Source: Streptomyces filipinensis (GTDB lineage: Bacteria > Actinomycetota > Actinomycetes > Streptomycetales > Streptomycetaceae). Taken from it: a stretch of DNA of 64,000 nt. The notes under the pieces were generated by a model, which saw only the letters and a program-made list of their open reading frames with translations, did no database searches and was not told the origin of the DNA. How positions within the stretch are numbered: position 1 is the stretch's first letter; each line of letters starts with the position of its first letter. The position numbers and the translations under genes were made by a program. The stretch spans positions 62,001 to 126,000 of the forward strand of contig NZ_BMTD01000012.1 of NCBI RefSeq assembly GCF_014649495.1, given 5' to 3'. Shown here one piece after another: positions 18,694-26,735 of this stretch.

Positions 18694-19554
18694 TCAGCCG
18701 CGCGCGGCTCCCGCCTCGGCCAGCCTGTCGGTGACGTCCGCGGTGTCCTGGGCGGGCGGTGCGCTGACCTCCGCCTCGGTGCCGAAGCCGGAGAAGCGCA
18801 GCACGGTGGTGCTCACCATGGTGGTGTTCCCCCGCCCCGGGGTCCTGCCCTTGAGCGGGTGCAGGGTGAGCCGGACGCTCTCCCGCCGCAGCCGCCCCGG
18901 GCCGTCCAGCCACAGGTCGACCGGGAGGGAGGACGTCCCGAGCTGCTGCCGCAGCTCCCGTGCGCGCGCGGCGTCGCCCCGGGACAGCGCGGAGACGGGC
19001 ACGGACACCCGGTAGTGCGTGGTGCGGGTGCCGTCCAGGGTCTGCTCGCCCAGGCGGGTGACGTTCCGGGAGCTCACGTTCCTGAGGTACCGCACGGGTT
19101 CGGCCGGGTCGCTCACCCGGGACTGCCCCGCCGATCCCTTCGCGGCCAGCCGCCTGAGGTCGATCTTCAGCCAGGTCCTGCCGCCCGGGACGGCACCGCG
19201 CTGCCTGCCCGAGGGCTTCTGGTAGACCACGCCGTCCAGGACGCGCTGTTCGATGGTGGTGCCCTGCGAGGCCAGGGTGACCCGGCTGGCGCCGTCCTTC
19301 AGGTCGGCGACGCCGCTGCCGCGGGCGGTGAGGGTCTGTCCGTCGGCCTCGGCCGTGCTGGTGACGGTCAGCTTCGCGGTGCCCGCGGCCACCGTCGTGC
19401 GGTAGGCGTCCTGGACGGCGCGCACGGGCGGGGTCGCGCTGCGCTGGTGCTGCGCGTCCCCGCCCGCCCTGGTGCCGTCCCCGCTGCCGCAGCCGGTCAG
19501 CCCGGCGGCGAGCACGAGGACGGCGGCGGCACTGGCGATCCGGGCGTTCGACAC
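18694..19554 (-). CDS. Secreted lipoprotein, LppX/LprG-like fold candidate
   Basis: 286 residues from a GTG start with an AGGAGG ribosome binding site. The signal peptide has a lipobox AAGLTGC, giving a lipidated Cys near residue 22, followed by a Gly/Ser/Thr linker. The mature domain (about 45-270) has the repeated beta-strand pattern of LolA/LppX-like lipoproteins (VTSTAEADGQTLTARGSGVADL, in pieces, then SRVTLASQGTTIEQRVLDGVVYQK). Such proteins carry lipids or sense envelope state in actinobacteria. The gene stands alone: 434 bp separate it from the ABC exporter upstream. Confidence 0.82.
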   Translation of the reverse strand: MSNARIASAAAVLVLAAGLTGCGSGDGTRAGGDAQHQRSATPPVRAVQDAYRTTVAAGTAKLTVTSTAEADGQTLTARGSGVADLKDGASRVTLASQGTTIEQRVLDGVVYQKPSGRQRGAVPGGRTWLKIDLRRLAAKGSAGQSRVSDPAEPVRYLRNVSSRNVTRLGEQTLDGTRTTHYRVSVPVSALSRGDAARARELRQQLGTSSLPVDLWLDGPGRLRRESVRLTLHPLKGRTPGRGNTTMVSTTVLRFSGFGTEAEVSAPPAQDTADVTDRLAEAGAARG

Positions 19555-19988
19555 GGTGAGAGCCTCCTGGGCAAGTCGGGCTGTTTCCCACGCACTTGGC
19601 CCGCTCCTGGTTTCCCTCTTCCGTGTCGCTCACTCCCGTCCGGTCACGGACAGCGGACGAGGGCCGCCCCGTCCGAGGCCGCGCCAGGACGGCCAGGGGC
19701 ACGGCTGCGGGCAGGGCTCTGGCCGTGGGGGGCCTTTGGCGTGGGGGTGCGGACCGACGCCCGTGCACCGTCCGGGGGTTGCGGTGGCTGCGGGCTCCGT
19801 TCAACGCGTGAAGCCAAAGGTCCGGACCAGCCCGGTCCAGAGGGCGGGCGACACGGCTCGGCCGGGGGCGCCCGGGAAGGGGCGCGGGGCTGTGCCGGTA
19901 TGCGGCTCCGCCGTGGGGACGCGACCGGCCACGGCGACCCGCGGCCGGCAGCCGGCCCCCACCCCCCTGCGGCGGAACCCGGCCCCGC
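19555..19988. other. 434-bp intergenic region
   Basis: No convincing gene lies here. The part next to 19554 holds the lipoprotein leader, with two GGGAAAC copies on the minus strand that could belong to an ECF-type promoter. The part next to 19989 holds a Streptomyces-type intergenic repeat (see 19863-19964). Short frames in this region have Arg/Pro/Gly-biased composition and no start signals. Confidence 0.6.
19863..19964. repeat. Dispersed Streptomyces intergenic repeat, diverged copy
   Basis: The segment contains GAAGGGGCGCGGGGCTGTG, then GCGGCTCCGCCG, GACGCGACCGGCCAC and GCGACCCGCGGCC. It matches from memory a repeat seen between genes in many Streptomyces genomes, usually downstream of genes. 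It sits directly after the stop of the ABC exporter gene on the minus strand. Its function is unknown. The call rests on recall of the sequence pattern and not on a search. Confidence 0.5.
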
Positions 19989-21860
19989 TCACACCGACGG
20001 CGCCTCCGCGAACTGCGTCCGGTGCAGCTCCGCGTACCTTCCTCCAGCCGCCAGCAGACCCTCGTGCGTGCCGCGTTCCACGATCCGCCCGGCCTCCACC
20101 ACCAGGATCTGGTCGGCGGCCCGGACCGTGGACAGCCGGTGGGCGATCACCACGGCCGTACGTCCCTCCAGGGCCTCGGCGAGGGCCTCCTGGACGGCCG
20201 CCTCGGAGGTGTTGTCCAGGTGGGCGGTGGCCTCGTCCAGGATGACCACGCGCTGACGGGCCAGCAGCAGCCGGGCGATGGTCATCCGCTGGCGCTCACC
20301 GCCGGAGAGCCGGTAGCCGCGCTCGCCGACCACCGTGTCGAGTCCGTCGGGCAGCGACCGTACGACCTCGGCGAGCCGGGCGCGGCCGAGCGCGTCCCAC
20401 AGCTCCTCGTCCGCGGCGTCCGGGCGGGCCAGCAGCAGGTTGGCGCGGACGGAGTCGTGGAAGAGGTGGCCGTCCTGGGTGACCATGCCGAGCGTGCCGC
20501 GCAGGGAGGCGGCCGTCAGGTCGCGGACGTCCACCCCGCCGACGCGTACGGCGCCCGCGTCGACGTCGTACAGGCGTGGCAGCAGCTGGGCGATGGTGGA
20601 CTTGCCGGCACCGGAGGAGCCGACGAGGGCGATGGTCTGGCCGGGTTCGGCGCGGAAGGAGACGCCGTGCAGGACCTCGGCGCCGCCGCGGGTGTCGAGG
20701 GCGGCGACCTCCTCCAGGGAGGCGAGGGAGACCTGGTCGGCGGCGGGGTAGGCGAAGCGGACGTCGTCGAACTCGACGGCGACCGGACCCTCGGGGACCT
20801 CGACGGCGTCCGGCTTCTCCTCGATGAGCGGCTTGAGGTCCAGCACCTCGAAGACCCGCTCGAAGCTGACGAGCGCGCTCATCACCTCGACCCGCGCCCC
20901 GGCGAGCGCGGTGAGCGGGGCGTAGAGGCGGGTCAGCAGCAGGGCGAGGGAGACGACCGCGCCGGCCTGCAGGGTGCCGCGCAGCGCGAACCAGCCGCCG
21001 AGGCCGTAGACCAGGGCCAGGGCGAGGGCGGAGACCAGGGTGAGGGAGGTGATGAAGACCGACTGCGCGGTGGCCGTGCGCACCCCGATGTCCCGGACCC
21101 GGGCGGCGCGGGCCGCGAACTCCGCGGACTCCTCGCCGGGGCGGCCGAACAGCTTGACCAGGGTGGCGCCGGGCGCGGAGAAGCGCTCGGTCATCCGGGT
21201 GCCCATGGCCGCGTTCAGCGCCGCCGCCTCCCGCTGCATGCGCGCCATCCGGCTGCCCATGCGGCGGGCGGGCAGCACGAACACCGGGAGCAGCAGCAGC
21301 GCGAGCAGGGTGATCTGCCAGGACAGCGTGAGCATCACGGCGAGGGTCAGCAGCAGGGTGACCAGGTTGCTCACGACGCCCGACAGGGTGTTGGCGAACG
21401 CCCGCTGGGCGCCGATCACGTCGTTGTTGAGACGGCTGACCAGCGCGCCCGTACGAGTCCGTGTGAAGAACGCCACGGGCATGCGCTGCACATGATCGAA
21501 CACAGCCGTTCTGAGGTCGAGGATGAGTCCCTCCCCGAGCATCGCCGACAGGCGGCGTCCGAGGATGCCGAGCCCCGCCTCCGCGAGGGCGACGAGCGCG
21601 ATGAGCAGGGAGAGCCGGACCACCGTGCCGGAGTCGTGCCCCGCCACGATCGCGTCGACGACGCGGCCGGCGAGCACGGGGGTGGCCACGGCGAGCAGTG
21701 CCGTCACCACCCCGAGCAGCACGAACCGGGCGATGCCCGCGCGGTGCGGGCGGGCGAAGGCGGCGATACGGCGCAGCGTGGCGCGGGCGAACGGACGGCG
21801 CTCGGCCTGCGCGTTCATCACGCTGTGCAACTGTGTCCAGGCGGTGGTCTCCATGCTCAT
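19989..21860 (-). CDS. ABC exporter, fused permease and ATPase
   Basis: 623 residues. The exporter-type membrane domain (about 40-330) has six helices. The ATPase domain (about 360-610) shows Walker A VGSSGAGKST, the Q-loop MVTQDGHLF, the signature LSGGERQR, Walker B VVILDEATAHLD and the H-loop IAHRLS. It probably dimerises with itself and exports a lipid, drug or peptide. Transcription starts at a MerR-type promoter (21868-21898) so close to the ATG that the mRNA is predicted leaderless. Inducible control by a MerR-family activator, as for SoxR or multidrug targets, is therefore likely. Confidence 0.95.
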   Translation of the reverse strand: MSMETTAWTQLHSVMNAQAERRPFARATLRRIAAFARPHRAGIARFVLLGVVTALLAVATPVLAGRVVDAIVAGHDSGTVVRLSLLIALVALAEAGLGILGRRLSAMLGEGLILDLRTAVFDHVQRMPVAFFTRTRTGALVSRLNNDVIGAQRAFANTLSGVVSNLVTLLLTLAVMLTLSWQITLLALLLLPVFVLPARRMGSRMARMQREAAALNAAMGTRMTERFSAPGATLVKLFGRPGEESAEFAARAARVRDIGVRTATAQSVFITSLTLVSALALALVYGLGGWFALRGTLQAGAVVSLALLLTRLYAPLTALAGARVEVMSALVSFERVFEVLDLKPLIEEKPDAVEVPEGPVAVEFDDVRFAYPAADQVSLASLEEVAALDTRGGAEVLHGVSFRAEPGQTIALVGSSGAGKSTIAQLLPRLYDVDAGAVRVGGVDVRDLTAASLRGTLGMVTQDGHLFHDSVRANLLLARPDAADEELWDALGRARLAEVVRSLPDGLDTVVGERGYRLSGGERQRMTIARLLLARQRVVILDEATAHLDNTSEAAVQEALAEALEGRTAVVIAHRLSTVRAADQILVVEAGRIVERGTHEGLLAAGGRYAELHRTQFAEAPSV

Positions 21861-21867
21861 GAGAGAG

Positions 21868-21898
21868 AACGTAGAACCTCGACCTTCGTTGAGGTCAA
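21868..21898 (-). promoter_or_regulatory. MerR-family promoter with 19-bp spacer
   Basis: On the minus strand TTGACC (21898-21893) is followed by a 19-bp spacer and TACGTT (21873-21868). The spacer overlaps the dyad ACCTC...GAGGT (21876-21895), which resembles SoxR/MerR operators (CCTC...GAGG). The overlong spacer with a dyad inside is the signature of promoters that need MerR-type DNA distortion. The ATG of the ABC exporter lies 7 nt beyond the -10 box, so the transcript would begin at or next to the start codon. Confidence 0.75.
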
Positions 21899-21950
21899 TG
21901 TTCCTGCCTTTTCACCCCGCGTTGGGGTGGCACGGCCACCCTCTGCGGAT

Positions 21951-22925
21951 GTGACCGCCGTCCCGCTTCCCCCGCTGCCCCGGGGACGACTCCCCCGTCG
22001 CGTCCCCCTCCGCCAGGTGCTGTGCCTGGTGCCGCTCGTGCTCGTCGCCGTGGTCGCCGTACGCAACCGCGCCCTGCTCGCCGAGGGCTTCGGCCAGCTG
22101 CGCACCGCCTCCTGGCCGTGGCTGCTCGCGGCGGCCGGAGCCACCTGCCTGACCTGGGTGGCCGCCGCGTTCACCCGCCAGGGCGCGGTGATGCAGCCGC
22201 TGCCGAAGGGACGGCTGCTGGCCACCCAGTTCGCGGCGGCCTCGGCCAACCATCTGCTGCCCACCGGGCTGGGCGCGGGCGCGGTGAACCTGCGCTTCAT
22301 GACCGTGTGCGGGGTCCCGCTGGCCCGCTCCTCGGCCGCGCTCGCCCTGTACCTGCTGGCGGAGTCCGTGGGCCGGCTCGGACTGCTCGGCGTGCTGCTG
22401 CTCGCCTTCCCCGACGCGCTGCGGCTCGGCCCCCTGCTGCCGGACGGCTCGGCCCTGCCGCTGCTGCTGGGCGCGGCCGGCCTGCTGAGCGCGGCGGCGG
22501 CCGTCGTGGCCCTGGTACGACCGCTGCGCACGCGCGTGCACGGGTTCGCCCGGGACGCCCTCGGCGAGGCGCGGTCGGTGCACGCCCGGCCGGCCCGCGC
22601 CCTGGCCCTGTGGGGCGGCTCGCTGGCTTTCCCGGCACTGCAGGCGGCCGGCCTCGCAGCGGTCGGCCAGGCCCTCCGGCTGCCGGTGCCGGTGGCCCAC
22701 ATGGCGCTCGCCTACCTGGCGGCGACCGTCGCGGTGGCGCTGGTCCCCACACCGGGCGGCCTGGGGTCGGTCGAGGCGGCGCTGATCGTGGCCCTGGTCG
22801 CGGTGGGCGGCCCGGCCGCGGTGGCCACGGCGGTGGTCCTGGCCTACCGCATCATCACGGTGTGGTTACCGCTGCTGCCGGGGGCGCTGACGCTGGGGGC
22901 GCTGCTCCGGCTGAAGGTGATCTGA
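21951..22925 (+). CDS. YbhN/LPG-synthase-type flippase-like membrane protein
   Basis: 324 residues from a GTG start. About eight membrane helices are visible. The signature of the lysylphosphatidylglycerol synthase transmembrane (UPF0104/AglD) family is seen in FAAASANHLLPTGLGAGAVNLRF near residues 82-105 and in PTPGGLGSVEAALIVAL near 265. Such proteins are thought to flip or transfer lipid-linked groups. It is divergent from the ABC exporter. No good ribosome binding site precedes the GTG, but a GGTGGC-ACG-GCCACC dyad (21926-21940) lies 10 bp upstream and may be an operator. Confidence 0.88.
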   Translation: MTAVPLPPLPRGRLPRRVPLRQVLCLVPLVLVAVVAVRNRALLAEGFGQLRTASWPWLLAAAGATCLTWVAAAFTRQGAVMQPLPKGRLLATQFAAASANHLLPTGLGAGAVNLRFMTVCGVPLARSSAALALYLLAESVGRLGLLGVLLLAFPDALRLGPLLPDGSALPLLLGAAGLLSAAAAVVALVRPLRTRVHGFARDALGEARSVHARPARALALWGGSLAFPALQAAGLAAVGQALRLPVPVAHMALAYLAATVAVALVPTPGGLGSVEAALIVALVAVGGPAAVATAVVLAYRIITVWLPLLPGALTLGALLRLKVI

Positions 22926-22973
22926 GGCGGAGTAGCCTTCCGCCTCACAAGCAGGCGAGAAGGAGGGTCTCCC

Positions 22974-23738
22974 GTGCCGGTCCGCGTGGAGCGCAACGAG
23001 TACGTCACCACGGTCGTCCTGTCCCGGCCGGCGGCCCGCAACGCGGTGGACGGCCCCACCGCCACCGAACTCGCCTCCGCCTTCCGGGAGTTCGAGGCGG
23101 ATGACGACGCCCGGGTCGCGGTGCTGTGGGGCGAGGGCGGTACGTTCTGCGCGGGCGCGGACCTGAAGGCGATCGGCACCGAGCGCGGCAACCGGGTGGC
23201 GGAGGACGGCGACGGCCCGATGGGGCCGACCCGGATGCGGCTGTCGAAGCCGGTGATCGCGGCGGTGTCCGGGCACGCGGTCGCGGGCGGCCTCGAACTC
23301 GCCCTGTGGTGCGACCTGCGGGTCGCGGAGGAGGACGCCGTGTTCGGGGTGTTCTGCCGGCGCTGGGGCGTGCCGCTGATCGACGGCGGCACGGTACGGC
23401 TGCCCCGGCTGATCGGAGCCGGCCGGGCCATGGACATGATCCTCACCGGCCGCCCGGTACCGGCCCGCGAGGCGCACGAGATCGGGCTCGCCGACCGTGT
23501 GGTGCCCACGGGGCGCTCCCGCGCCGGGGCCGAGGCGCTGGCCGCGGAGATCGCCCGCTTCCCGCAGGCCTGTCTGCGCAGCGACCGCGCGTCGGTCCTA
23601 GACCAGCAGGGGCTGGACGAGGAGACGGCGATGCGCGGTGAACTCCGCCATGGCCTGGGCGTGCTGGCCCAGAGCACCGAGGGAGCCGCCCGCTTCGCCT
23701 CGGGCGCCGGACGACACGGATCCTTCACAGACATGTGA
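22974..23738 (+). CDS. Enoyl-CoA hydratase/isomerase family protein
   Basis: 254 residues, GTG start after an AAGGAGG ribosome binding site. The crotonase fold is indicated by LSRPAARNAVDGPT near the N-terminus, the oxyanion-hole segment GTFCAGADLKAI and AVSGHAVAGGLELALWCDLRVAEE. The two Glu residues typical of hydratases are not both evident. The second Glu position reads WGVPLIDGGTVRLPRL, so an isomerase or hydrolase activity is also possible. It follows the flippase-like gene by 48 bp. Confidence 0.9.
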   Translation: MPVRVERNEYVTTVVLSRPAARNAVDGPTATELASAFREFEADDDARVAVLWGEGGTFCAGADLKAIGTERGNRVAEDGDGPMGPTRMRLSKPVIAAVSGHAVAGGLELALWCDLRVAEEDAVFGVFCRRWGVPLIDGGTVRLPRLIGAGRAMDMILTGRPVPAREAHEIGLADRVVPTGRSRAGAEALAAEIARFPQACLRSDRASVLDQQGLDEETAMRGELRHGLGVLAQSTEGAARFASGAGRHGSFTDM

Positions 23739-23823
23739 GCGTGCCCCCTTCCGTCCCGGGCGAGTCGCTGACGCGAGGGCGAGGCCGCGGTGCGAGACGG
23801 TCGGCGGGGGTGGGGGCGGTCGG

Positions 23824-25293
23824 TCAGGCCGGGCTCACCCTGACCATCCCGCCCTTCGGGTCGACGCGGTCGTACCAGTGTGCGCTGAGGGTGAGGGTGC
23901 GGTTCGGCAGGGCGGTGCCGAGTACCGGCCGCTCCTGGTGCAGGAGGCGGCCGTCCTGGTGGATCCGCAGGACCGGGCGGGTGAGCGGGGCGCCGGTGCG
24001 CAGGACGTGACGGGCGGGCGGCCCGGTGGGGGTGATGCGGTTCGGGGCGATCCAGCGCAGCGGCTCCTCGACGACGAGCGGGACTCCCGGGTCCGGCCAG
24101 GGGGCGCCCGCCAGGAAGTCCAGCACCGCGCCGGCAGCCCTGGCCCCCTCACCGGCCGCCGCACCGGCGCGTTCGACGGCGTGCAGGACGTTCCCGGCGG
24201 CGAAGACCCCGGTCCGGGAGGTGTGCAGCGTGCCGTCGACGGCGGGGCCGCGGGTGCCGGGGTCCAGGGCGAGGGCGCCGCGCCGGGCGAGTTCGTGATC
24301 GGGTACGAAGTCGCCGGTGAAGACGACGGTGTCGCAGGCCAGCACGGTCGTACGGCCGTCGCGGTGCCGGACGCGGACGCCGGACAGGCGGCCGTGGCCG
24401 AGGAGTTCGGCGACCGTGGTCCCCGTCAGCAGGGGGATGCCGTGGCACAGCCGGGCGGTCTGGGCGCGGGCCCGCCCGGTCTGGGCCCGCGGGTGCTCGG
24501 TCACCAGGGCGACCACCTCGGCGCCGGCCGCGCGCACGGTGGCGGCCGCCGCGTACGAGACGTCCTCGGCGCCGACGACGACCGCGCGGGTGCCGACGCG
24601 CTGCCCGAAGAGATGGACCGCCTGCTGGAGTTCACCGGTGGTGTAGACGCCGGCGGGGCGGGTGCCGGGCACCAGCCGGGCGGTGCGCGGGCGTTCCCGG
24701 GCACCGGTGGCCAGGACGACGACGCGCGCCTCGACGGTCTCGGGGCCGCCGGGACCGACGACGTGGAGCGCCGGGCCGGTACCGGAGCCGGAGCCGAGGG
24801 GCACCCGGCCGGTACCGGAGCCGGCGAGGGGCACGCTCGTGGACACGCACGGGCCGGTTCCGGCAGCGGTCCGCTCGCACGGGCGGCCGGTTCGCGTGGG
24901 GGACGCCTCGGCTGCGGCCCCGTCCGGAACACCCGCCCCGAACTCCCCTGCCGCCGCCGGATCCGCGGCCCACGGCCGCCCCGGGCCGAAGAGACCCACC
25001 GCCCCGGGCGCCCCGGCCCCTGCCCAGTCCAGAGCCGTCACCCCGGTCCGGACCACCGCGCCCGCGCGGGCGGCGGCCTCCGCCAGCAGCCGGGCGTATC
25101 CCGGACCGGTCAGCGGACGCGTCCACGTGCCGAAGCCGCCGTGTGCGCAGTGCCGTGGGACTCCCCCCGGCTCGGCCTCCCGATCCAGCACCTCCACGTG
25201 CCCGGCACCGGCGGCGGCCAGCCGTGCGGCCGCGGCGAGTCCGGCGGGGCCGGCGCCGACGACGAGGACGTCGACCCGGCGCGGGCTCGTCAC
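23824..25293 (-). CDS. FAD/NAD-dependent oxidoreductase of glycerol-type operon
   Basis: 489 residues from the GTG that overlaps the upstream stop (GTGA). The N-terminal Rossmann motif is VLVVGAGPAGLAAAARLA. A second one is at VVVGAEDVSYAAAATVRAAGA (in two pieces), and VFAAGNVLHAVERAGAAA lies near the FAD-binding end. An acidic, low-complexity Thr/Gly/Pro-rich insertion (about 145-195) interrupts the first FAD domain. It belongs to the pyridine-nucleotide-disulfide-type reductases found beside GlpA-like proteins. It would pass electrons from the adjacent dehydrogenase to NAD or quinone. Confidence 0.88.
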   Translation of the reverse strand: MTSPRRVDVLVVGAGPAGLAAAARLAAAGAGHVEVLDREAEPGGVPRHCAHGGFGTWTRPLTGPGYARLLAEAAARAGAVVRTGVTALDWAGAGAPGAVGLFGPGRPWAADPAAAGEFGAGVPDGAAAEASPTRTGRPCERTAAGTGPCVSTSVPLAGSGTGRVPLGSGSGTGPALHVVGPGGPETVEARVVVLATGARERPRTARLVPGTRPAGVYTTGELQQAVHLFGQRVGTRAVVVGAEDVSYAAAATVRAAGAEVVALVTEHPRAQTGRARAQTARLCHGIPLLTGTTVAELLGHGRLSGVRVRHRDGRTTVLACDTVVFTGDFVPDHELARRGALALDPGTRGPAVDGTLHTSRTGVFAAGNVLHAVERAGAAAGEGARAAGAVLDFLAGAPWPDPGVPLVVEEPLRWIAPNRITPTGPPARHVLRTGAPLTRPVLRIHQDGRLLHQERPVLGTALPNRTLTLSAHWYDRVDPKGGMVRVSPA

Positions 25294-26735
25294 GGCCACC
25301 CCTTTCCCGAGGGCCCCCGGCCGGCCGGATCGGCCTGCGCGAGACCCCGTTCCAACAGGTCCCGCACCGCCGCGCCGCAGTAGAACCCCTGGCACCGGCC
25401 CGCCCCGGCGCGGGTGCGTCGGCGCAGGGCCTCCAGGGTGCGGGGCGGGATCGGAGCGGCGAGGGCGTCGCGGATCTCGCCCTGGGAGACGCGCTCGCAG
25501 TGGCAGACGAGGACGCCGTACTCGGGGTCGGCGGCGACGAGGTCGGGCCGTTGGCAGGGGCGCGGCAACGCCTCGCCGAGGCCGGGGACGGTCACCGGAT
25601 CCGGCTCGCGCACCGGGCCGAGGTCGAGACCGGTGCCGGCCAGCAGGCCGGTGACATGGGCGGCGATGGCCATCGAAGCGGTCAGGCCGGTGGAGCGGAT
25701 GCCGCCGACGGTGACGTACCCCTGCTCGGGGTGAGCGGTGATCCGGTAGTCCTCCTGCCCGATGGCCGCGCGCAGCCCGGCGTAGACGGCGGTGACCTCC
25801 TCGTCGAGGAGCGCGGGCAGGATACGGCGGCCCTTGTCCCGCAGTCCGGCGAGGCCCTCGGCGGTGGAGCCCGTGGCCCGCTTGTCGTCGAGGTCCTCGG
25901 CGGTGGGCCCGAGCAGCACGTTGCCGTGGACGGTGGGCGCGACCAGGACGCCCTTGCCGCGCGCGGTCGGCACGGGCAGGAGGATGTGCCGGACGAGCGG
26001 GCGGGCGAGCCTGTCGTACACCAGGAGCTGGCCGCGGCGCGGGGTGACGGTGAAGTCCTCGTGGCCGAGCAGCCGGTCGACGGTGTCGGCGTGCAGTCCG
26101 GCCGCGTTGACCAGCCGGCGGGCGCGCAGGGTGCCCCGGGACGTGACGAGGTGGTGGCCGGCCTGCCAAGCCGCCTGTGCGACCGCGGCGTTCAGGTGCA
26201 GGTCCACTCCGGCGCGGACCGCCTGGGTGGCGTACGCCAGGGTCGTCGTCCAGGGGCAGATGATGCTCTCGCCGGGCACGTGCAGGGCGCCGAGCGCTCC
26301 GGGTCCGAGGCGGGGTTCGCGGGCGTACACCTCGTCGGAGCCCAGCAAGGACGTCTCGCCGTAGCCGTTGCGCTCGGCCTTCCCGGCCAGCCGGGGCAGG
26401 GCGGCCAGCTGTTCCTCGTCCCAGGCGACCAGCAGGGCGCCGACGCGTTCGACGGGGATGCCGGTCTCGGCGGCGTAGGCGCCCAGCCGGTGGTAGCCCT
26501 CGCGGACCAGCCAGGCCTCCAGGGTCCCCGGGGCGGCGTCGAAACCGGTGTGCAGGATCGCCGTGTTCGCCTTGGACGTGCCCTGGCCGACGTCGTCCTG
26601 GGCCTCCACCAGGGCGACGCTCAGCCGGGGCCGGCGGGCGAGTTCACGGGCGAGGGCGCAGCCGACGACTCCGGCGCCGACGATCACGACGTCGTACGTC
26701 CGACCGGGCAGCGGGCCTTCCCGGGTGACGGTCAT
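25290..26735 (-). CDS. GlpA/LhgO-like FAD-dependent dehydrogenase with BFD-type 2Fe-2S domain
   Basis: 481 residues. The DAO fold begins VVIVGAGVVGCALARELA. The GTSKANTAILHTGFDA segment is typical of GlpA and L-2-hydroxyglutarate oxidases. The C-terminal 80 residues form a bacterioferredoxin-associated-type domain with CHCERVSQGEI and CQGFYC, four Cys for a [2Fe-2S] cluster. It is translationally coupled on both sides (ATGA with the kinase, GTGA with the next reductase). It is probably a sn-glycerol-3-phosphate or related polyol-phosphate dehydrogenase. Confidence 0.9.
   Translation of the reverse strand: MTVTREGPLPGRTYDVVIVGAGVVGCALARELARRPRLSVALVEAQDDVGQGTSKANTAILHTGFDAAPGTLEAWLVREGYHRLGAYAAETGIPVERVGALLVAWDEEQLAALPRLAGKAERNGYGETSLLGSDEVYAREPRLGPGALGALHVPGESIICPWTTTLAYATQAVRAGVDLHLNAAVAQAAWQAGHHLVTSRGTLRARRLVNAAGLHADTVDRLLGHEDFTVTPRRGQLLVYDRLARPLVRHILLPVPTARGKGVLVAPTVHGNVLLGPTAEDLDDKRATGSTAEGLAGLRDKGRRILPALLDEEVTAVYAGLRAAIGQEDYRITAHPEQGYVTVGGIRSTGLTASMAIAAHVTGLLAGTGLDLGPVREPDPVTVPGLGEALPRPCQRPDLVAADPEYGVLVCHCERVSQGEIRDALAAPIPPRTLEALRRRTRAGAGRCQGFYCGAAVRDLLERGLAQADPAGRGPSGKGWP

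Noticed and set aside
19801-19992. 63-codon frame in the 434-bp gap
   Set aside because: Arg/Pro/Gly-biased composition, it overlaps a dispersed intergenic repeat, and it has no start signal.
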